From assembly GCA_033398695.1 (NCBI GenBank), contig CM065814.1:15558358-15622357 (forward strand): a DNA stretch of 64,000 bases, read 5' to 3'. The position numbers were made by a program, and so were the translations under genes. This stretch comes from Orobanche coerulescens. Lineage: Eukaryota > Streptophyta > Magnoliopsida > Lamiales > Orobanchaceae. The notes beneath the pieces were generated by a model. That model was not told the DNA's origin. It saw nothing but the letters and a program-made list of their open reading frames with translations, and did no database searches. Below, piece by piece: positions 31,607 through 41,726 of the stretch. Numbering within the stretch: the stretch's first letter is position 1; each line of letters opens with the position of its first letter.

Positions 31607-32040
31607 GATTTTATTCAAATTAGTATTTAACTTAGGGGAAGTTTTATATTTTTAAGGGTAGATTTTTGTCAGGGGGAGTTTTTGCCCATTTTTCATGTTC
31701 ATATATCACATATCATGATTTTATTTTATTATCGATTTTATAACCTTATATGCAATTTTTGATGATAAAAAAAGGGGGAGAATAGAAGAATGGGAGAAAA
31801 TACGAGTCGTGGAAGAATGACGAGAAAAAAAATATACAAATCATGAAATGGGAAAAAATAAAAGACGAAGAAAGTCGAGAAGTCGGAAATCAAAGAAGAA
31901 GTTAAAAGAAGAAAAGAAAAGATGGAAGAAGAAAACTAACGAAATGGACAAAGCCGAAAACTTTGATTCGTATTATTTTTTATTTTGCAGGTTAATCCCA
32001 TTAAAGAGTGTTGTTTTGTAATCATAAAAAATAGGGAGAT
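31607..32040 (+). other. Copia-1 purine-rich 3' region and polypurine tract
   Basis: Non-coding. AGGGGGAG near 31670 and AAAAAAGGGGGAGA near 31766 are followed by about 200 bases of strongly purine-biased sequence to about 31975. AAATAGGGAGAT directly precedes the 3' LTR and is the likely functional plus-strand primer; the earlier runs are extra candidates. Confidence 0.65.
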
Positions 32041-33029
32041 TGTTGGAATGTTTTATTCCATACATCCATAATTGAGTTTTGATGATTAGTTGTTAAATCA
32101 AAGAAAAACAACAAGGAAGCAAAACCAAAACAACAAAGAAGTCAAAGACGCTCGAGACGGACTGAAAAGCAAACAAGTCACCTGATCAAGATAACATACG
32201 TAATGCAGTATTACATAACGTACGTAATGGAAAAGTTAGCTGAAGGCAGACGAGTATGACAAGCAGTTAACGTACGTAAAGAGGAAATGATAACGTACGT
32301 AATGGAAGAAACGAAGCTACTGACTGATCTGTGAAGAGCCTAACGTACGTAACGTTGTAGTGATAACGTACGTAACATACATAATGTACGTAATGGTGAA
32401 TACTAAACGTACGTAATGAAGAGTGCAGAGCTAACGGCTAGTTGAGGCTTTGAGCCTATAAGTACCAAACCATTTGGTATCAATCGATACAACAACTTCA
32501 AGGAACTTATGTACATACTTGTTATAATTGTATACACTATCGTTGTTGTAATTGTGCTTTATTGATAAGTGTTTGAGTGTTCATACACGAGAACTATACA
32601 CGAGAGGAAAAATACGGATTGTAGATTGATTCGGTGTTATTAGGATCGTTGATCTGACATTGTTAGAATCATATCTAAATCCGAATGAGGTTTGTCTAGT
32701 ACCCATAGAAAGCTAGATAGGTTGATTCCTTTTCCGACAGAAAAGAAAAACGGTTTAACTTGGACCGACAAAAATACAAGTGTGTTATGGTTTATCTCGG
32801 ACCGATAGAAGACGAGACTGTAACGGTATCCCTCATACCGATAGAAGAGAGGTGTAGAGGTTGATCTTTAACCTATAGAAAAAGATACGGAGAGAGGACG
32901 TAGGCACATTTGGCCGAACCTCTATGAATCTTGTGTCGTTTATCTTCCACACTTTAAATCGCTTCCGCAATGCGAAAGAGTTTCATAACTCTATTTCAAA
33001 ACGGCAATACCGGTAATCTTGCTCCAACA
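32041..33029 (+). repeat. Copia-1 3' LTR
   Basis: TGTTGGAATG…GCTCCAACA, followed by CATAC. It differs from the 5' LTR by scattered substitutions, including TATAAATA to TATAAGTA and a change of AACATACG to AACGTACG in the array. Confidence 0.95.
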
Positions 33030-33034
33030 CATAC

Positions 33035-33932
33035 CATATGAATAAAACATACACAACCTAGTTGTTACCAACATGTAGTTCATTGACCATTCCCAAAACC
33101 AAAAAACATCGTAATCTAATTACATGTCTTGAGTCTTAAATCTTCGTCCTCTCGAATGGATCTTCCTCGGGTCTTCATGATTACATTTAAATTTTACATT
33201 GAAAATTGCATCATAAATACAAATTTTCTAGTAAAATAAATAGGCTCGAAATGGCCTTTATAACCCAATCGAACAAACGGTTCAAAAACTAGGTCCATGA
33301 ACCATATCACCATTCAAATATAATGCAACAATCACATTAAAATTAATGACATAATAATTAATCTAAATATTGATCCAATCAATATAAATAATCCATCCAA
33401 AAAGAATTAGTCCAATTAATTCAAACAACCGTTAATTTTAACTTGTTCCAGACGAGAAAATATTTCATCAAATTAATTCTCCTAAGAATGAAATTACCAT
33501 AATAATATACTAGTCAAATTAAATCCAATTTAATTTATGGGAAATTAATTACCGAACGAAATCTAAAAATCGGAGTCGAAAAACACACGGCCCGGGCCAA
33601 GCCCGAGCCACTGCCGTGCGGTCCGGACAGCCGGACCGCGGTTCCTCACAAAATGGGACCACACAGCAGCCCCTTGGCAGCTCCAAGCTGTTGGGTTTCA
33701 TCCCGATTCCAAAAATAATATTTTTCTAATCTTTATATTACACATTTAAATCAGTTTTTTAAAAGAAAAATAGATTTAGATTGTAACATAAAATCATGAA
33801 AATAATTTTTAGATGAACAATTAAAAATTAATGATTAAAACAACTATGATTCCAAATCAAAAAAACACCCAATCAAACATTCCAAATGCTTAATATCGTA
33901 TATATGCTCGCAAAACCTCGCTCCGATACCAC
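33035..33932 (-). other. Copia-0 leader, distal part with primer site
   Basis: Continuation of the Copia-0 5' leader beyond Copia-1; the right target duplication CATAC is at 33030-33034. AT-rich and non-coding. At 33920-33931 the minus strand reads TGGTATCGGAGC, a tRNA-iMet primer site one base inside the 5' LTR edge at 33933. Confidence 0.75.
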
Positions 33933-34448
33933 TGTTGGGATTCGGTGCCAAAACCGAAGGCACAATGGAAAATAAAAATGAAATTACCGAACCCCAAAAG
34001 AGGACCGATCATGCAACGTATATACGAATATAAAAGGACAAGAACTAAGATATGAAGACATACTCTTGAAGTCCTTTGATTGAATGATGAGGTTGATGTA
34101 GGTGGACGCAAATCCTATTTGACAAGCCCTCGATGATTCAAACGCCGAAAGCATCACATCTCTACTAGCCACGTGACGGGAGATGATCGGAACACCAATA
34201 TACTCTATTATCCTCCAAGGATACGGCTAGAAAGGAGTAGTAGGAAAAGAATCTCTCAACTTTGTGATCACTCTAAGTGATGTGATGTTTGTTCTTGAGT
34301 TCCTTTCTCTCTCTAATAGTGTAAGAACTTGAACAAAATGAACTCTCCCTCTCTCCCTTTTGGTGTTGGCCGATTTTTCAAGTATTTGTTGGTGGAGGAT
34401 GAACTTTGTTTTATAACAAAGTCCACACAAGCCTCCAACCTACACACC
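33933..34448 (-). repeat. Copia-0 5' LTR, truncated
   Basis: Starts TGTTGGGATTCGGTGCC and follows the 3' LTR (4113 onward) closely for 516 bases, to CCTACACACC. Then it switches without a target duplication to Tekay-B RT sequence (ATCGTCAATAAAGACGACC). A deletion joined the two elements here. Confidence 0.85.
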
Positions 34449-34786
34449 GATATCGTCAATAAAGACGACCACACATTTGTCAAGGTATTCAAATATCTTG
34501 TTCATTAACTGCATTAATATTTTCGGTGCATTAGTCAGTCCAAAAGGCATGACCACAAATTCATAAATACTTGAGAATACTGCGGCTCCCTGCAACTAAT
34601 CAAATAAATCATTTATACGAGGCAATGGATACTTGTTCTTGATGGTCACTTTGTTTAGCTCACGGTAATCAAAGCATAAACGTAGTGAACCATCCTTCTT
34701 TCTCACAAAAAAACAGGTGCACCCCAAGGCGAAGCGCTCGTGCTAATGTACCCTTTCTCCAACAATTCTCCCAACTAATTCTTCAA
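34449..34786 (-). pseudogene. Tekay-B left RT fragment
   Basis: About 340 bp, frameshifted. [10 protein letters not shown] and ASPWGAPVF mark the RT fingers, and the sequence antisense to the catalytic FIDD region is at the truncated end. Lacks the rest of pol. Confidence 0.7.
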
Positions 34787-35458
34787 TTATTGCATTTTTG
34801 AAGGTGCCATACGATAAGGAGCCTTAGAAATCGGAGCTGCGTCAGGCTCTAAATCAACAGAAAATTCTATCTCTCGATCTGGCGGTAATCCCGGAAGATC
34901 GTCTGGGCAAATGTCTGGATAATCATTAAGAACTGGAATCAAAGATAAATGGACACCATTCCCTTCAGATTTCAATACATAACACCAATAGCCCGTGCAA
35001 CCTTTATTCAAGAGTTTTATGGTCTTCATGGTGCTGATAAGCAACTTAGGTTGGCCCGATTTATGTCCTATAAACGAGTACTCGGAACCATCTTTGGTCA
35101 TCATAGTGATAACCTTAGTGCGATAATTCATAATCGAGTGACTCTCAAGCCAGTCCTCACCGAGGATCAAATCCTCATCCTCGATATCAACCAAGATCAA
35201 ATTCGATAACCAATCAATACCTGCTATGCTCACTGGATAATTTCTAATCTCCTGATTCCCTACGATTCTATCCCCACTAGGCAGTTTCACAATGAAAGGA
35301 TCGCAAGCAATCATACCATTTATATTCAGACGGCGTACACAATCCAAGGAGATGAAAGAATGTGTAGCACCAGAATTAAAAAGTACTCGAACTGGATGAG
35401 ATAGAATATGAATGGTACTTGAGGCCACCGCCGCATCAGGTTCATCTGCTTGACGCAT
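34787..35458 (-). pseudogene. Tekay-B left protease, active-site Asp lost
   Basis: Open for 223 codons and contains the whole retropepsin-like domain. The active site reads VLFNSGATHSFIS, with Asn for the catalytic Asp (a G-to-A change). EDLILGEDWLESH and the linker LPGLPPDREIEFSVDLEP to RT follow normally. The fragment ends in a stop at PSKMQ, where RT should continue. The right copy has a different replacement at the same residue (Tyr). Confidence 0.85.
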
Positions 35459-35629
35459 CTCATAAACTCGTGGGTGTGCCGAACCGACGCTATAATCTCC
35501 CTCTCTAGCAATCTGACCACATCCCCGGCCTCTGCTATAACCCTACTGTGACTGGCTAACTGATTGTCGCTGATTCATACTCTGATCTTTATGTGCTGGG
35601 GCAGAAGCCTGAGTATCCAAAATCTGATC

Positions 35630-36675
35630 TTATTCGGAGCAATAAACTGCTATGTGTCCCATCTGACCACAAGTGTGACATTTCAGAGGTTGGAAGTTGC
35701 ACTCCAGATTGATGTGGCCTGGATGACCATAATTAAAACAGGTCACCGGGCGAGTTGAGGTGCCCAAAGTAGAACGAAAACTCTTCTTCCCTTTAAAATA
35801 TTGCGACGACTGCCCGACAGAACAGTTAGCTGATTGAGGTCTCTGAATGTTGCCGTCCTTAAAGCCAGAAAAATTATCGGTGGTCTTTTGCTTCTTCGGC
35901 TCGTCTGCGTTGTTATTGTTGGAACACAACATGTCATATGCCAAAGCGCTGTCTTGGTATTCTTTCAGAGTAGTGTAAGCAAACCCAGCCATACAATGCC
36001 ATAAATCCATATTCATTCGCATATCGAACTGGCGGATCTTGTGACGCTCATCACGTACCTGATTCTTCACATGGATCAGCTGTTGGTTGTATTCCACTAT
36101 CACCTGTGAGACTGGAATATTCTACGGATTAGCTTCAAAAAAGACTCGGATCCTGCTTTCTTGCACTGGCCAAGGATAAAACTCAGCCTCCAGCAGATCT
36201 TTAAATTCGTCCCATGTAGCAGCATGATCTTGCGGTTTAATAGCTTTCCACCAAGTACTGAGCAATAGGTACCTTCATCGTTTCCGGATAGTCAACCGCT
36301 TTAAACACTTTCTCCAATTCAAATAGCCAACTTTCCCAACCCGTTGGGTTGGTAGCACTGCTGAACTACAGAGGATGCATACGGACCACATTCTGGAGCA
36401 AAATATCTGGTGTCGGATTATGATTATTCAGTTGAACAGCTTGGGCCAGGATAGTCATCTGATTTTCCAATTGTTGAAGAACATTCGTAACCCCAATATC
36501 TACATTATTCACTTGACCGGTCGACTGGTCATGCTGGCTCTCGGTATCCGGATGCACTGAATTAGATAAACTAGGGGTAGCCGACCCCGCAACGGAACTG
36601 AGGGAAATGGCTACGCCACGTCCCCTCCCGCGCTCGCGGCCGCGTCCACGACCTCATCCCCTGTCAGCAGACATT
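35630..36675 (-). pseudogene. Tekay-B left gag
   Basis: Starts MSADRG in a Gly/Arg-rich leader, with stops and frameshifts thereafter. Recognisable: VLQQLENQMTILAQAVQLNN, ATNPTGWESWLFELEKVF, VEYNQQLIHVKNQVRDE, and LKEYQDSALAYDM. Of the two zinc knuckles, the first has lost a Cys (CFNYGHPGHINLEC) and the second is complete (CHTCGQMGHIAVYC). Normal gag of the Tekay/Del group. Confidence 0.8.
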
Positions 36676-36920
36676 CTGAAGGACACACAAAGTACATAAG
36701 TACAATTCAAATCGCCCGTCATCAAGGTGACCCATTCCCAAGAATACCAAATCAAAAGCGGAGCGATAGGAAAAATACAAGAAGAGTAAAAGGACCTACT
36801 AGTACCGGTCGCACGGAAATGATGGCAATATAGTGATATTGTATTCGAACGATAACTCAATTCGACCCAAAAAGACCGACAACCTAGGTATCCATAATCC
36901 TAAGCTCTGATACCATATTT

Positions 36921-37757
36921 TGTAACACCCCCAAGTTATTCAGTGTATATTACAGCGCCGTAAGCCCCTCCGTGGGACCCACAAGGCTATATATACGCGG
37001 AACCATGAATTTCGACCGATAAGGTCTTAACATAATCTAGTAGAAGGCAATAAAAATGACACCAAGGTAATAATTAATTCGATAGAATACAATACATCGG
37101 GAATTAAAACCCAGGGCAACACAGGCCAAAACATCAATAACATCTGAAGCACTACTCGGGTGTTCATAACCATTCCAAGTACAACAATACTGAATGGATA
37201 AATTACAAAATACAGACAGAGACAAGACACAGCATCACTCTTGCCCATTATCTTTGTGCCAACCCGGTACATACCTATCCAATCTCCTGAATCCTGAAAT
37301 ACACGAAAGGTGTTTCCCCAAAAAGGGGTTACCCATCGAATAACTAGTACAAGTATATCGAATATGAAACACAATACTTCTCGATAATAAAGTAAACGTA
37401 ATCCTCATTTCATCAAACCCAAGACTAGTATTCCGGAATAACTAAATCTCATAGCATTTCATATCAATACATATGTGATTTACCATGGAACCGCACCAAA
37501 AGCAACGGAACCCTCTGAGGCCCTGTCGGACCCTCCCAGAGTGGTTAACCCAAAAATATTCGCGAACCACACCAAAGGCAACGGAACCCTCTGAGGACCT
37601 GTCGATCTGTCATAGAGTGAATATATACAATCACAAAATTCATATAACTCACTTTCAAAGTCGAGAACGTACAATCATAAACATATACTTGCCTTTGAGA
37701 CATTAGAACCGAAGTGAAAATGGTTTTCAAGCTCGGGAGGTCCAAGAACGCACTTAT
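36921..37757 (-). repeat. Tekay-B shared LTR, part 1
   Basis: Starts TGTAACACCCCCAAG next to the primer site and runs to CTTAT (37753-37757), the Tekay-C target site. It continues at 47246-48388; total length about 1.98 kb. The homologous right-hand LTR starts at 53295. Confidence 0.9.
37488..37616 (-). repeat. Tekay-B LTR leader repeats
   Basis: Two tandem units, each with core GGCAACGGAACCCTCTGAGG(C/A)CC(T)GTCGG and a GAACC-CACC lead-in. The right-hand LTR has the same pair at about 53860-53985. They are downstream of the promoter on the transcribed strand. Confidence 0.75.
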
Positions 37758-38297
37758 TGTAACACCCCAATTCTCAAATGGGACATTACACGCCGTAGAA
37801 CCCTCGTAGGGTCTACCAGGCTAACACATGACACATATACAGTACAAGAAAAATTCCAAAGACACAAACATTAATGTAAAAATGGGGTCGTGGCCTCGGC
37901 CAAAACATTTTAATAGACATACGTGAAATATAAGTCAATACCAAGTCATTGCCCACGCAGGGGACTTTAACCAAATACAATAAAACCATTCAAATTCCGA
38001 TACTCAAACAACATAAATGACTCAACATAACTAAGGACTCGAGCCTCATAATCATGCCAACCCATCCTTTGCTTGCATATCCCGTGCCTGCTCCTCAGCT
38101 CTCGCGGTACCTGAAATGCATAAGACGCATTATATAGCTAGTGCAAGTACACAATTACACAACATTATATACAAATACGGTTTTTACACAATCATCTCAA
38201 TCAGAAATCATTTGCCATAAATATTTCGGAATACTAGATGGGCAATCAAATCAGTTTCAATCATCACGATATCACAAAATCACAACTGGTATCCCGT

Positions 38298-38508
38298 GGC
38301 CGTACCCCTTAGTATCGACCCCCAGACATCCCGTCGAACGCTCCGGGTGTGATACCACTTCCGCAGCCGTACCCCTTAGTATCGACCCCCAGACATCCCG
38401 TTGGACACTTCGGGTGGAAGTTCAACCACACACACACCCAAGTCCACTTCTGCGGCCGTACCCCTTAGTATCGACCCCCAGACATCCCGTCGGACACTCC
38501 GGGTGGAA
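38298..38508 (-). repeat. Tekay-C leader repeats (3' LTR copy)
   Basis: Three units with core CCGTACCCCTTAGTATCGAC, then CCCCAGACATCCCGT and GGACACT, at 38298, 38366 and 38454. The 5' LTR copy is at 45582-45793. The linkers differ in length; the second has a (CA)n-like stretch. Confidence 0.85.
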
Positions 38509-39134
38509 TGAACACAACTCACGCACCCGAAAACCACAATTCTTCATTCATTTCGAAAACGCAACATACATAACGAAATGTAATACATGTACTTGCCTGA
38601 TTAATACGACGTGAAGCAAAACGGTGAACGGAAAGGTTTTGGCCCGAATAATCTTCACAAATCCAATCCTAACACAACAACGATGAACAACCAAATCTTA
38701 AAACTACGAAAACATTGGAATACATCCTAGTTCTACCCGCTGCAACCATTTGTCGAACATAACTTGGGTATCGTCGATTATAAGCGACGAACAATGGAAA
38801 CTTGGAGTTTAAAACCACAAATCCTCAATAAAAACGAAGGATTACAAGTACACGATCAAAGTCTAGCAACAATCCAATGATAATTCGGACTAAAAGAGTT
38901 AAATCACAAGAAATCCCCAAATTTCCCCAAAATCTCAAAACAAGGGTTTAGGGATCCTTACCTTGATTCGGATGGTGGAAAGTGTTAGGAACTTGAAGAA
39001 TTCATGCAAGGGATGCACGGATGGTAGTGGATGATGATATTCAGTCGGAATCGGCCCTAACCCTCGTTTGGAATCGCTCAAAGCCGAGAAGGATAAGTAA
39101 TGATGGAAAAATGACGAAGTTGGCTGCTGCTGTC

Positions 39135-39443
39135 CTATTTATATTAAACAGGCTTAGCGCACGCTACGCACAAGCATTAGCGTGCGCTAACGGGGTGTGG
39201 AAAAGCAGTCAGCCTACTGTCCTATCGTTAGCGTATGCAAGCTAACATGATTAGCGTGCGCTAATGTTAGGAATTAGCGTGCGTTAACGCTGAATTAGCG
39301 TACGCTACCTGGTCCAGTGCCGAAATACTGACCTTACTGTCTAGCCCGCTGAAATCGTTAGTGCACGCTACTAACTCCAAGTTAGCGTACGCTAACGACA
39401 TAGCGCTAGCGCGCGCAAGAAAAACAGGAGTAGCGTGCGCTAC
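39135..39443 (-). promoter_or_regulatory. Tekay-C TATA box and TAGCGTGCGCTA array (3' LTR copy)
   Basis: ATATAAATAG on the minus strand (39144-39135), with about ten TAGCGnnCGCTA-type palindromes just upstream (39153-39443). The 5' LTR has the same arrangement at 46421-46430 and 46437-46716. A transcript would start near 39110 in the 3' LTR or 46395 in the 5' LTR. Confidence 0.75.
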
Positions 39444-39962
39444 TCGTGCGATCTAGTCTTGCTCGACACCGCCGACAAAGACAAAAGAAGTCGAAATGCG
39501 AAGTAAGGCCAGAATCCAGAAATACGAACACGGAATATTCAAGACGGCAGAGTTGAGCACTGAAAGAAAATACAACTCCGATCACCGGAGAGTTCGTAAT
39601 ACGATAAGGAAAAATGAAATTCCCCTAAACTTGAGAAAGTACAAAAATGGCCCAAGTGTCCGAAAATCACGATACGACGTCGGATTAACAAACCGAAAGT
39701 TTCAACACGACCAACTCATCCATACAAACTTATGCAAACCAAGAAAAAACGAAGACGAACGAGTTTTACGAGAATCGAACGTACATGCGACAAGATATAA
39801 TTCAAGATTAAATTATGCAAAAACATCCTCGAAACTCGTCCGAACGGAAAATCTCCAAGGACAAAATAGGTTCAGAATTTCAAAATAGTAACAAGCGAGT
39901 CGTCCGAAACGAACATACACCAAAAATAGAAATTACTAAAAATAGAAAGTACAGATATTACA

Positions 39963-39977
39963 TTCTCTCCCCCTAAA
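39963..39977 (-). other. Tekay-C polypurine tract
   Basis: Minus strand TTTTAGGGGGAGAGAA immediately before the 3' LTR. Confidence 0.85.
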
Positions 39978-39997
39978 AATAAGTTTCGTCCCGAAAC

Positions 39998-40736
39998 TTA
40001 CAACGCGAATATCTTGGGATATCTCGACCGCATACTCTCTTCCATATCCCATGTGGCTTCCTCGGATCCATGCCTCGACCATTGAACTTTAACCAAAGGA
40101 ATGGTTTTATGACGAAGTTGCTTCACCCGACGCTCTAAAATCTGAATCGGCCTCTCCTCGATGGTAATGTCGGGTCCCAACTCGATCTCTCCAAAATCAA
40201 TAATATGGCTAGGGTCCGGTACGTACTTCCTAAGCTGGGAAACATTAAATACGTTATGCACGTGACTCAAGGACGGCGGCAAGCCTAACCGATAGGCAAG
40301 CTCTCCAACTCTCTCTAAAATCTCAAATGGTCCAATATATCTCGGACTAAGTTTACCCTTCCGGCCGAAGCGGTAAACTCCCCGTGTCGGCGACACCTTA
40401 AGCAAAACATGATCTCTTACCTCAAACTCCAACGGCCGGCGACGCGTATCGGCATAAGACTTCTGCCGACTCTGGGCCGTCAACAATCTATCGCGAATCA
40501 GAGTAATCTTCTCTCTCGTCTCAACTACCATATTGGGCTCGGTACCAATCAGCTCGGACGTATCGTCCCAACACAACGGCGATCTGCACCTCCTCCCATA
40601 CAATGCCTCAAATGGTGCCATTTTGATCGAGGCGTGCCAACTATTGTTGTACGTGAACTCGATCAACGGCAAGTGCGACTCCCAATCATCCTTCCAGTCT
40701 AAGGCGCAGGCTCTCAACATATCCTCCAGCGTCTGG
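39998..40736 (-). pseudogene. Tekay-C integrase C-terminus and chromodomain
   Basis: Open: TLEDMLRACALDWKDDWESH, LIEFTYNNSWHASIKMAPFE, GRRCRSPLCW, RRPLEFEVRDHVLLKVSP, RKGKLSPRYIGPFEIL, and HNVFNVSQLRKYVPDPSH. It ends with a chromodomain: PIQILERRVKQLRHKTIPLV, QWSRHGSEEATWDMEE, SRYPKIF. It is separated from the catalytic core by a non-homologous insertion (40737-40880) that also shifts the frame. Before that event it formed one protein with 40881-44759. Confidence 0.92.
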
Positions 40737-40880
40737 CAAGGGTGCCGGCGTGAAGAAGTAAGGGAAGAGATAACAGAAACAACGATAGTTCCTATTCTTA
40801 TTTGTCCTTCAGCAGTCGACCCCAAGAAAGAGCCTTAAGTAGGCTATCGGTTGTCAAAGAAATGGCCTACTAGCCCTTTC
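40737..40880. other. Filler insertion in Tekay-C integrase
   Basis: About 144 bp with no counterpart in Tekay-B, whose integrase reads straight through at this point (49160-49170). The flanking integrase sequence is continuous on either side. The insert has no LTR or MITE ends and no clear target duplication. Its composition differs from the surroundings, and I suspect organelle DNA or repair filler, without proof. Confidence 0.6.
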
Positions 40881-41726
40881 TGTCCGCTCTGACTGTCCGT
40901 CAGTCTGAGGGTGGTAAGACGTACTGAGTCTCAACTCAGTCCCCAAAGCTCGATGAACAGCCTGCCAAAAATGTGATACAAACCGGCCATCTCGATCTGA
41001 AACAATACTCCTAGGAGTCCCATGCAATCTCACGATCTCTGCAACAAATACTCGTGCCAGCCTCTCCAGCCCCCAAATGTCCTTAATACCCAGGAAATAA
41101 GCTGATTTGGTTAGTCGATCGACAATAACCCAAATTATGTTCATTCCAGTCCGAGTCCTAGGCATCCCGGTAATGAAATCCATAGAGATGTCTTCCCACT
41201 TCCATTCTGGAATGGGAAGTGGTCGTAGCAACCCCGCAGGCTGCTGGTGTTTAATCTTAACCTGCTAACAGGTCAAACACTTCGCCACAAACTCGCTAAC
41301 ATCCATCTTCAAATTGCTCCACCAATAGTTACTCCTCACATCCTTGTACATTTTGCTCGTACCAGGATGTATGGAATAAGGCGTAGTATGAGCCTCACTC
41401 AAGATCTTCTGCCTCAACTCAATGTCATCCGGTACACATAATCTGCCGCGAAACCTAAAAACTCCGTCATCCCGAATCACAAACCCAGGGGCTTTCCCCT
41501 TCCTCACATCCTCCCTCAACTGGACCAAAAACGGATCATCATACTGTTTTGCCTTGATATCATCAGTCAAAGACGAAGTGATCTCCAACACACACAACTG
41601 ACCCTGAACTCTCTGAACCCAAACCTCGATATTCTGACAAATAAAATCCCATTGGATCCTGCTATGTGGTGTAAGTACCTCTAACATCTGTAACGCCATC
41701 GGTTTCCAGCTCAACGCATCAGCCAC
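40881..41726 (-). pseudogene. Tekay-C integrase, zinc and catalytic domains
   Basis: Open 41726-41268, then TAG at 41265-41267, then open again in the same frame. HHCC zinc region: HTTPYSIHPGTSKMYKDV and FVAKCLTC. Catalytic Asp in WEDISMDFITGMP, Asp in IVSDRDGRFVSHFW, Glu in HPQTDGQSER. All three catalytic residues are intact. The TAG replaces a Gln codon of the CLTCQ motif, consistent with CAG to TAG. Confidence 0.92.

Larger units (their letters stand above)
10602..33029 (+). mobile_element. Copia-1: gag-only (non-autonomous) copia element, interrupted by Copia-2
   Basis: Complete terminal structure on the plus strand: LTRs of 990 and 989 bp, flanked by CATAC at 10597-10601 and 33030-33034. 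A TGGTATCAGAGC primer site follows the first LTR and a polypurine run precedes the second. Without the inserted Copia-2 (11825-30218) and one GAACA copy, the element is about 4 kb. It encodes gag only; after the gag C-terminus the sequence passes straight to purine-rich DNA and the 3' LTR, with no protease, integrase or RT. This matches the gag-only class called TR-GAG. It would need enzymes from a related full-length element. Confidence 0.92.
4113..34448 (-). mobile_element. Copia-0: outermost Ty1/copia element of the nest (interrupted)
   Basis: Minus-strand copia element. In plus coordinates: 3' LTR 4113-6066, polypurine tract, RNase H, RT, integrase, gag, leader to 10601; then after the Copia-1 insertion (10602-33029 plus target duplication) the leader resumes at 33035, followed by primer site and 5' LTR 33933-34448. 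Both LTR copies start TGTTGGGATTCGGTGCC and match over about 510 bp. The 5' LTR ends abruptly at 34448 against Tekay-B RT sequence, so about 1.4 kb of it plus the outer target duplication is lost. Coding regions carry several frameshifts and stops. LTR length near 1.95 kb suggests an Angela/Bianca-type lineage, not settled. Confidence 0.85.
34449..36920 (-). mobile_element. Tekay-B, left internal copy (gag-protease-partial RT)
   Basis: Minus-strand gypsy internal region sharing its LTR (from 36921) with the right-hand copy. Order from high to low coordinate: primer site (36901-36915, TGGTATCAGAGCTTA), gag, protease, start of RT. RT is cut at 34449 by the junction with the Copia-0 LTR. Relative to the right copy (50,700-53,294) it has a further loss of about 100 bp near 34570 inside RT. 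It is a remnant. Confidence 0.85.
37758..39962 (-). repeat. Tekay-C 3' LTR
   Basis: TGTAACACCCCAATTCTC…ACAGATATTACA. Contains three leader repeat units at 38298-38508, a TATA box (minus ATATAAATAG, 39135-39144) and a palindrome array at 39153-39443. It lacks about 26 bases near 38137 that the 5' LTR has. Confidence 0.94.

Noticed and set aside
36901..36915. tRNA gene at the TGGTATCAGAGC matches
   Set aside because: These are short primer sites beside LTRs, with no cloverleaf around them.
38141..38614. Plus-strand frames of 157 codons (also 45425-45898) with repeated proline-rich units
   Set aside because: They translate the leader repeats of the Tekay-C LTRs on the strand opposite to transcription. 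The copies agree because the LTRs are copies.
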